A stretch of 64,000 nucleotides of DNA from Mucilaginibacter sp. GTDB taxonomy: Bacteria; Bacteroidota; Bacteroidia; Sphingobacteriales; Sphingobacteriaceae. Positions 58,428 to 64,000 of this stretch are shown piece by piece. Where the stretch lies: NCBI RefSeq assembly GCF_028288225.1, contig NZ_JAQBOC010000028.1, positions 62,001-126,000 of the forward strand, given 5' to 3'. The notes under the pieces are model-generated. The model searched no databases, was not told the origin of the DNA, and saw only the letters and a program-made list of their open reading frames with translations. Position numbers and translations under genes: made by a program. Numbering within the stretch: the stretch's first letter is position 1; every line of letters begins with the position of its first letter.

Positions 58428-60341
58428 TCAGGGTCTTTCGCCCCGCAGCATCGCCAGTTCCATGTGATATTGTTTGACAAGGTCCCGGTAGCCTTTTGAG
58501 CGGAGGACGTGATCCGGACGGCGGGGCATGAGGGGATGTTCAAGATTTTTGCGCACCACTTCTTCGATAGACTCGAGGTGGGGTGGATCGGGGATGCATT
58601 CTTCCATTTGCACATCACTCATCTGCACATCCGCACATCCGAAATCCGCACATCTTCCAGCATCCGGGGCGCATTCCTCCGTTTGTATAGCTGCATGGCG
58701 AGGGCCTTCGCACTCGTCGTCCTTCGACAGGCTCAGGATGACACCCGGCAATTCCTCCGTTTGTATTTCTGTATGGCGAGGGCCTTCGCGCTCCTCGTCC
58801 TTCGACAGGCTCAGGATGACACCCGGCGATTCCTCCGTTTGTATTTCTGCATGGCAAGGGCCTTCGCGCTCGTCGTCCTTCGAGTGCCTCAGGATGACAA
58901 TTGCGCGCTCATCCATTTTTGCATCACTCATCTGCACATCGGCATCTTCCATAACACACCCCTGCACCCCTCTCAAGAGGGGAATCGCTGCTGGCCCTGC
59001 TTCTTCTATCCGCACATCTGCACATCCGAAATCCGCACATTCTCCCAAATTTGCACATCCGAAATCCGCACATCCTCCCACATCCGCACATTCTCCTGCA
59101 TCTCCCAATCGTTTTATGATCCGGAAAACGGTGGTGGAGGCGAGGCCAAGCTGGGCGGCTATCTGGCGGATGGTGAGGCACTGCTTGTTGAGCTGGGCTA
59201 TGCGGGTCTCGGTATTTTTGCGGTATTGTTCGTTATAGGTTGCAAGGTGATCGCTTTCGTAACCCTGGCCGCTGAACTGAAAATGCAGGAAGGGGCCGGT
59301 TTTTACAATGGCGCCGAAGCAGATGTTTGCCGCGCCGTATTCCTCGCTGATGCTGCGCTGCTTGATCTGTTTGAGGTAGCGGAGTCCGGCGGTTTGCTGA
59401 CTCTCGCCGATGGCGAAGGCGCTGTCGGCGAGGTTGATGAGCATTTTGCTGCCCTGCAGATCGTTGCGTGAAAGCGGTTTGGTGGTATTGCGTTTGGGCG
59501 TATGGGCCAGCACCAGGATGGAGATGCGGTACCGCCGCTTGATGTTTTGCAGGTATTCCATTAAATTTAAGGCGCCCGCTGCGCTCTGCGTGCCATAGCG
59601 CAGGCAGGTGATGTTATCAATAATGAGCACTTTTGCCTTGCAGGCCAGCAGCGCATTTTCGATCTCGTTATTTATAAACTCCTCGTAGGTGTTAAACCTG
59701 TTTTGTTTACTGGAGAAGGGGTTGAGCGTGGCCCTGAAAAAGTTGCCGTTGAAGGGGTGTTTGCCATCCGCGGCACTGCTGTAGCGGCGGCGGAACTGCT
59801 GGTCGCTCAGCTCAAAATCAAAATATACCACGGGAGCGGCGGGGAGCGTTAGTTCGAAGCCGGGGATGGGCAGGCCGCGACTTATGCTGTCAGCAATTTG
59901 TACAGCGAGGATGGATTTGCCCACGTTGGTATCGGCAAAAAGGATACAAAGCTCATCCTGCATCCAAAGCTTGCCCAGCAGCATGCCGGCTTCAGGCTCG
60001 TCGTCGTCCTGCAGCTGCCAGTCGGTGCCCGAGCGGATGATGAAAGCGCCGGTGTTATCGTATTCATACTCATAGTCGCCAGGCGTGGTTTCTTCCGGAT
60101 CGTCTTCATAATCGTAGTCATATTCTTCCTCGTCTGGTGCTGGTACTACTTCTTCTTCCGCTGCTACTGCTACCCCCGCTGCTACTCCCACTGCCACTTC
60201 TTCTTCCTGACTTTTCTTAAACAAAAGCTCCATATCGTCCTCCGTGACCAGGTTGGCGCGGGTGTCATTCCTGATGGTTTCAATTACAATGGAGCGCACA
60301 AATGGCGAGTATTTGGATTTGGTTTGTTTCTTCTTTTTCAT
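58428..60341 (-). CDS. RecA/RepA-like AAA ATPase with C-terminal region made of in-frame genomic repeats
   Basis: The 637-residue protein has an acidic N-terminal part (about 45-100), a RepA/DnaB-like ATPase core (about 110-385) with Walker A 'FADTNVGKS' (135-143), 'YFDFELSD' (173-180) and Walker B 'KVLIIDN' (237-243), and a helix-turn-helix ('LTIRQIAAQLGLASTTVFRI', about 395-415). Such ATPases act in replication or mobilisation of mobile elements in Bacteroidota. After about 420 the sequence is repetitive. 'CADFGCADV' phrases come first, then 'AIPLLRGVQGC' from a GC-rich palindrome, then three 26-residue units, each starting VILSLSKD or VILRHSKD. The last 60 residues look normal again ('VRKNLEHPLMPRRPDHVLRS'). 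The repeats were probably inserted without breaking the frame. Confidence 0.8.
   Translation of the reverse strand: MKKKKQTKSKYSPFVRSIVIETIRNDTRANLVTEDDMELLFKKSQEEEVAVGVAAGVAVAAEEEVVPAPDEEEYDYDYEDDPEETTPGDYEYEYDNTGAFIIRSGTDWQLQDDDEPEAGMLLGKLWMQDELCILFADTNVGKSILAVQIADSISRGLPIPGFELTLPAAPVVYFDFELSDQQFRRRYSSAADGKHPFNGNFFRATLNPFSSKQNRFNTYEEFINNEIENALLACKAKVLIIDNITCLRYGTQSAAGALNLMEYLQNIKRRYRISILVLAHTPKRNTTKPLSRNDLQGSKMLINLADSAFAIGESQQTAGLRYLKQIKQRSISEEYGAANICFGAIVKTGPFLHFQFSGQGYESDHLATYNEQYRKNTETRIAQLNKQCLTIRQIAAQLGLASTTVFRIIKRLGDAGECADVGGCADFGCANLGECADFGCADVRIEEAGPAAIPLLRGVQGCVMEDADVQMSDAKMDERAIVILRHSKDDEREGPCHAEIQTEESPGVILSLSKDEEREGPRHTEIQTEELPGVILSLSKDDECEGPRHAAIQTEECAPDAGRCADFGCADVQMSDVQMEECIPDPPHLESIEEVVRKNLEHPLMPRRPDHVLRSKGYRDLVKQYHMELAMLRGERP
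58660..58900 (-). repeat. Three tandem 78-bp repeats inside the ATPase gene
   Basis: The unit begins GTCATCCTGAGCCTGTCGAA on the minus strand at 58742, 58820 and 58898, exactly 78 bp (26 codons) apart. The translated units are VILSLSKDDECEGPRH..., VILSLSKDEEREGPRH... and VILRHSKDDEREGPCH.... The same sequence occurs outside genes at 58144-58190. Confidence 0.8.
58954..58990 (-). repeat. CCCCTCTTGAGAGGGG palindromic repeat inside the ATPase gene
   Basis: The palindrome CCCCTCTCAAGAGGGG (plus strand 58967-58982) with flanking CACCCCTGCACC encodes 'IPLLRGVQGC' in frame. Related sequences in inverted orientation are present at 60478-60515 and 60553-60612, outside genes. Confidence 0.6.
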
Positions 60342-60477
60342 GTTGTGTTGGGGATGGCCGGGCAGTGGGGGTGAGGGACAGTGCTAATATCGGGATTGGA
60401 TTTGGGAAAAGTGCTGACAGTGTTTTGTCAGTAGGGGTATTGGCGGGGAGGATTGGGAAGAATCAAAACAAGCAGTG

Positions 60478-60612
60478 GCCTGTGCGATTCCTTCCTCGGG
60501 GAAGGGAAGGTAGGGGTTTCGCGAACTATGTTACCCTTGCTTTTAAACCTCAACAAGCGTAAAAGCCTGGCGTAGAAACCCCTCCATACACCTCCCAAGG
60601 GAGGGAATCGCA
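60478..60612. repeat. Inverted pair of GGGAGGGAATCGC repeats
   Basis: GCGATTCCTTCCTCGGGGAA with GGTAGGGGTTTCGC (60482-60520) faces its reverse complement, GTAGAAACCCCTCCATACAC with CTCCCAAGGGAGGGAATCGC (60571-60610). Each half is itself a palindrome, so both can fold alone or together. Confidence 0.6.
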
Positions 60613-60832
60613 CGGGCGGGTCTTTTTATAATCGTCTGAACTGCACCCTTGTTGGAGTTGTCTCCAGTAAGCAGGATGAAGCTTGGGATGCCCTTATATT
60701 TTACTGCCCACTGCCAACTCAAAACTGCCAACTTTTTTAAAAAGGCTGTTCCACTTGTTCCGTTTGTTTCACGCATGCACATTGTTCACCAGGGAACACG
60801 CGAAGATGCGTTGCCGGATCGGGGGGCCGGGC

Positions 60833-60863
60833 ACAAAAAAAAGACCTGCCAATTACGACAGGC
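60833..60863 (-). terminator. Terminator of the TonB-family gene
   Basis: On the minus strand CCTGTC-GTAATT-GGCAGG is followed by TCTTTTTTTT, about 45 bp past the stop codon of the outer-membrane protein gene. Confidence 0.8.
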
Positions 60864-60904
60864 CCTCATCATAGGCATGAAAGAAAAGATCTTAAAATGG
60901 TTGC

Positions 60905-63448
60905 TTATCCTTTTGACTTTGCACCTTGCTGGGCCGGAGCTGTTCCGGAACCGCCGCCTTGTACAGCGCCGCCGCTATCGTCGGGGGTATTGTCCTGGTC
61001 TTGCTGCTGGTTTTCCTTTTTCTCCTTGCGTTTTTGCGGGATGCCGTTGTTGCCAAAGCGGTACGATAGGCTAAAAATAGCAGTACGGGTAGAAAACCGC
61101 CTTTCAGATACCTGGTTTGAGGCAAAGTATGGTGTATTAATGTTGATATCCGAGCGAAATTTACGGGTATTAAATATGTCGCGCACGTTGCCGCTAAAGC
61201 TCAGGGTTTTGGTGATGTCGTATTTTACACCACCATCAACCCCATACATGGCACGCATTTTACCCTGCGGAATTACCTGCGGACCCTGGTAGTCGCCGCG
61301 GATCTGGAAGCCCAGCTTTTTAAAGGGTTTCAGGTTGGCAGTTAAATTGCCGTTCCATGCATAGCCTGATGTGGTGGTTAAACCCAAGGCTGCATCACCG
61401 TCGATATGGCGGTAATAAACGTTCACGTTGCCGGTAAAGTCGATGGCCGCGCTCGGGCTTACCTTGGCTATCAGCTCATAACCGGCGTTTGAGGCGCTTT
61501 TTATGTTCTCGAAAGTAGTTAGCGTAGTATCCAGATTTGTTGGACTAAGCGGCGTTGTTATGCGCTGGATAGCACCGTTTGTGAGCCTGTAATACAGTGA
61601 CGAAGTAAGCGTAACGCTTTTCCAATAGTTAATATAGCTCAGCTCGAACGAGTGGGTGTCTTCGGGGCGCAGGTCGGGGTTACCCTGCTGGTAGTTCAGC
61701 TTGTCGCTTTGGTCGAGGAAAGGCGAAAGCTGCCTGTCGCGCGGGCGCGATACCCGGCGGGTGTAGCTCAATTGCAAGGTTTGATTTTCCGACAGTTTAT
61801 CTGTTAAAAACACGCTTGGGTAAACGCGGAAATAATCCTGTTTATGCGGCACGGTAACACTATCACTCAATGAAGTACGGATGTGTGAATCTTCCAGGCG
61901 CAAGCCAACCTGCAGGCCAAAATTACCAAACTGATGCTGGTAATTGGTGTAAGCCGCATTTATGTTTTCCTTATAAATAAACCTGTTGCTCAGGAAGGGG
62001 TTATAATCAAAGCCGCCGCTGGTATTGTTTAGGGTATCAACCACATAGTTGTTATCGCTGTTGTTGATGTTGCTCCTTACGCCGGCTTCCAGCTTGCCAT
62101 TGGCTAGCGGCAGGGTATAATCTGCTTGGATGTTCCAGTTTTTTCCTCTCCCAACGGTAGTATTGTGTTGTTGGGTACGAAGGTATGAAGACGCGCTGTA
62201 ATCATAATATTCGCTGAACAGGTTGTCGAAATTGTTGTTCTTATCCGTTCCGTAATTGATGTTCGCGGTTAACTCTTCGCCCTTCGTTTTATATTTATGG
62301 CTGAAATCAAGGTTGAAATCCACATTGGTGCCGCTGCCATTTGAGCTATTATTTTGGTTGATGCGTTGCTGTAGTATGCCGTTTTGCGTGATAAGCGTGG
62401 CGCCATTCTGTAGGCGGTCGCGGTCGCGGATGTTGACATTGGTTGAGAAGCCCAGCGTTGTTTTAGGATCTAAATTAATATCTATGCCGCTGCGGATGTT
62501 TTGCCCGGTAAAAGTAAATTGCTGATTTTGGGTTTGATTTTGGGTTTGATTGATGGTATCGGCAATGGTGGTTTTATTTGAAAAACCATCGCCGACTCTT
62601 GTGCCTTTTCGGTAGCTGTAGTTGGCATAAACATTTACCTTGCTATTTTGGTAGGCAATGTTAAAGTTGCCGTTATAGGTGTTTTGCGTACCCACCGATG
62701 CCGTTGCCGACCCTGTAAAGCCTTTTTGCGCGTTCTTTTTTAGTATGATGTTGATAATACCCGACTGCCCCTCTGCATCGTATTTTGATGACGGGTTGGT
62801 AATTACCTCGATAGTTTCGATTGAGCTGGCAGGGATAGATTGCAAAATGTCAGCAATGTTACCGCCGGTTAAGGCTGATGGCTTACCGTTTATTAAAACG
62901 CGAACACTGCTTGATCCGCGGAGACTCAAATTACCGTCCACATCAACCTGCACCGATGGCACATTAGCCAGCAGATCAGTTGCCGAGCCACCCTGACTAA
63001 CCAGGCTCTGCTCCACATTAAATGATTTTTTGTCAATTCCCAGCTGGATCTGGCTTTTTTGTGCGGTTACTACCACTTCTTTCAGCAGGCTCTTGCCCGG
63101 GCGCAGTTTTATGTTGCCGAGATCAATTATCCGTTTTGCAGGGCTTATATTAATACTATCTTTCAAAAAGGGCGAATAACTTACATAAGTTGCCCGTAAT
63201 GAATACTGGCCATCATCAACCCCGGTAAGAGAAAAACTGCCCTGCAGATCGGTCTGCATGTTTTTTACGGTATGATTATCTGATTTACGTATAAGCGAAA
63301 CAGTGGCAAGCTCAAGCGGACGGTTATTTGCCGCATCAACTAATTTGCCTGATATAGTACCACCAGCCGGGGTTTGCTGGGCATTAACAGTGACAAAAGA
63401 AAATATGCAAAGTGAAAAAAAGGTCGTTTTTATCAAATTCGAATTCAT
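60905..63448 (-). CDS. TonB-dependent receptor-like outer-membrane beta-barrel protein
   Basis: The 847-residue protein has a signal peptide (up to 'VTVNAQQ', about residue 24), a carboxypeptidase-regulatory-like beta-sandwich (about 30-115, 'GTISGKLVDAANNRPLELAT'), a plug domain (about 125-240, 'SQGGSATDLLANVPSVQVDV', 'SVRVLINGKPSALTG', 'SKYDAEGQSGIINIILKK') and an OMP_b-brl_3 type barrel with aromatic strands. There is a Gln/Asn-rich stretch ('QTQNQTQNQQ'). The C-terminus is replaced by a low-complexity Gly/Gln/Pro/Lys tail and lacks a terminal aromatic residue. It has no SusD partner, so the substrate is unknown. A terminator follows at 60833-60863. Confidence 0.9.
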   Translation of the reverse strand: MNSNLIKTTFFSLCIFSFVTVNAQQTPAGGTISGKLVDAANNRPLELATVSLIRKSDNHTVKNMQTDLQGSFSLTGVDDGQYSLRATYVSYSPFLKDSINISPAKRIIDLGNIKLRPGKSLLKEVVVTAQKSQIQLGIDKKSFNVEQSLVSQGGSATDLLANVPSVQVDVDGNLSLRGSSSVRVLINGKPSALTGGNIADILQSIPASSIETIEVITNPSSKYDAEGQSGIINIILKKNAQKGFTGSATASVGTQNTYNGNFNIAYQNSKVNVYANYSYRKGTRVGDGFSNKTTIADTINQTQNQTQNQQFTFTGQNIRSGIDINLDPKTTLGFSTNVNIRDRDRLQNGATLITQNGILQQRINQNNSSNGSGTNVDFNLDFSHKYKTKGEELTANINYGTDKNNNFDNLFSEYYDYSASSYLRTQQHNTTVGRGKNWNIQADYTLPLANGKLEAGVRSNINNSDNNYVVDTLNNTSGGFDYNPFLSNRFIYKENINAAYTNYQHQFGNFGLQVGLRLEDSHIRTSLSDSVTVPHKQDYFRVYPSVFLTDKLSENQTLQLSYTRRVSRPRDRQLSPFLDQSDKLNYQQGNPDLRPEDTHSFELSYINYWKSVTLTSSLYYRLTNGAIQRITTPLSPTNLDTTLTTFENIKSASNAGYELIAKVSPSAAIDFTGNVNVYYRHIDGDAALGLTTTSGYAWNGNLTANLKPFKKLGFQIRGDYQGPQVIPQGKMRAMYGVDGGVKYDITKTLSFSGNVRDIFNTRKFRSDININTPYFASNQVSERRFSTRTAIFSLSYRFGNNGIPQKRKEKKENQQQDQDNTPDDSGGAVQGGGSGTAPAQQGAKSKG

Positions 63449-63591
63449 AATACAAAAATCACCTTTTTACATTTTACATAGCAATAATGCTTGTAACTTT
63501 GTTGATATTCTAAGGTAATTTTTTGGTTACGGATAAGAGAGCCAGCATGGCGGCGAGTAAATATACAAGCGAAATTAATGCTAATATGCTC

Positions 63592-64000
63592 TTACAGTTT
63601 TTTAACCGCAGCTAATATGTCTTCAACTTTAGGGTCTTTATCAATATACTTTACCGGTTTACCAATTTTATCATAAATGGCAATGTATGGGGTAGTAGCT
63701 ACATGGTAATATTGCTGTACTTTGTAGGTGTAGCCTTCAGTGCCAACCGTCCAGTTTGGATATTTTTTCAGATCAAAATCACGGGCAAAAACCTGGATCG
63801 CTTTAATTTGCTGTACAAATGTTATCATTATTACCTGTACGTTTTTAAGTTCCTTCATATGCGGTTTTAGCTCGAACATTAAATGCTGGCAATGGCTGCA
63901 ATCAGGAGCAAAATAAATGATCATAGTAGCTTTATCCTTTTTAAGATTAGCCGGGGTTATATTAACGCTGTCGGTAGTTAATATTTTATAAGGGGGAATG
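63592..64000 (-). CDS. Thioredoxin-like (TlpA/redoxin) protein, N-terminus beyond the window edge
   Basis: The frame is open from the right edge to the stop at 63592 and gives at least 135 residues; an ATG at 63924 is internal. The visible N-terminal part reads PPYKILTTDSVNITPANLKK before 'DKATMIIYFAPDCSHCQHLM', which has the thioredoxin CxxC site (CSHC). 'YYHVATTPYIAIYDKIGKPV' carries the cis-Pro (TP). This is a TlpA/redoxin fold, usually periplasmic in Bacteroidota and used for reducing disulfides. It is not obviously linked to the outer-membrane gene downstream. Confidence 0.8.
   Translation of the reverse strand, partial: IPPYKILTTDSVNITPANLKKDKATMIIYFAPDCSHCQHLMFELKPHMKELKNVQVIMITFVQQIKAIQVFARDFDLKKYPNWTVGTEGYTYKVQQYYHVATTPYIAIYDKIGKPVKYIDKDPKVEDILAAVKKL

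Larger units (their letters stand above)
60342..60904. other. Repeat-rich intergenic region
   Basis: This 563-bp region has an inverted pair of CCCTCC-AAGGGAGGG-type palindromes (60478-60515 and 60553-60612), an AACTGCCAACT phrase (60706-60732) and a terminator (60833-60863). I see no gene; the promoter of the ATPase gene should lie here. Confidence 0.55.

Noticed and set aside
58509..59471. 320-codon plus-strand frame opposite the ATPase gene
   Set aside because: It is made of complements of the repeats and the ATPase core; it has no known motif, while the minus frame has complete Walker motifs.
60543..60782. 79-codon minus-strand frame between the ATPase and TonB-family genes
   Set aside because: It is composed of the palindromic and phrase repeats of that gap and has no start or coding features.

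Overview
The window looks like a chromosomal segment from a member of the Bacteroidota, most likely Sphingobacteriaceae (Mucilaginibacter or Pedobacter-like). The evidence is a type IX secretion C-terminal domain, a DUF5916 outer-membrane protein, an OMP_b-brl_3 type TonB-family receptor, a bifunctional RibBA, HYC_CC_PP and DUF6734-like proteins, and many upstream boxes of the Bacteroidota form TAnnTTTG.

Layout. 0-10 kb, mostly minus strand: a lipoprotein cut by the window edge, then a peptide-export operon (C39-peptidase ABC transporter, HlyD-type adaptor, multi-PAS protein without an ATPase domain), and a large T9SS-secreted surface protein. 10.3-13.3 kb: a DUF899-DUF2182 pair with GC-rich codons, a decayed PQQ-type propeller fragment, and efp. 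13.6-25.2 kb, plus strand: a chromate-type resistance block. It has a ChrB domain fused to an AraC DNA-binding domain, a TolC/RND/adaptor efflux operon, a DUF1259 protein, a DUF5916 protein, then chrB and chrA. The same pair of 18-bp direct repeats lies upstream of the RND operon and of chrB-chrA, which suggests one regulon under the fusion regulator. 25.4-36.1 kb: a heavy-metal (probably copper/silver) island bounded by a 15-bp direct repeat. It holds an ArsP-type permease, a metal-binding AraC regulator, four small Cys/His-rich proteins, a CusA-type pump split into two frames, a TolC protein and two adaptors.

36.4-51.6 kb is mostly housekeeping: a truncated NAD(P)-binding gene, tRNA-Met with a broken copy beside it, a START-like protein, an LptF/G permease, ribBA, TamB, tsaD, an M28 peptidase and threonine synthase. 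Inserted here is a small locus with a double-glycine-leader, Cys-containing peptide next to a DUF6734-like putative glycosyltransferase. Its likely export machinery would be the C39 transporter 40 kb away.

51.8-57.8 kb is an AT-rich insertion bounded by copies of one GC-rich repeat. It carries an IS110-family element, two small membrane proteins and a 1056-residue SIR2-STAND protein that resembles Avs5-type antiphage proteins. 58.4-60.3 kb encodes a RecA/RepA-like ATPase whose C-terminal part is built from genomic repeats read in frame. A TonB-family outer-membrane protein and a truncated thioredoxin-like protein close the window.

An unusual property of the whole window is its intergenic DNA. 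Many gaps hold low-complexity repeats, each gap with a different short phrase (GTTGTAA, AATTCACTAATT, GGACCATAGTCC, TTAATTCTTAA and others), mostly arranged as inverted repeats. Coordinates and functions come from reading the sequence only; no database search was run.
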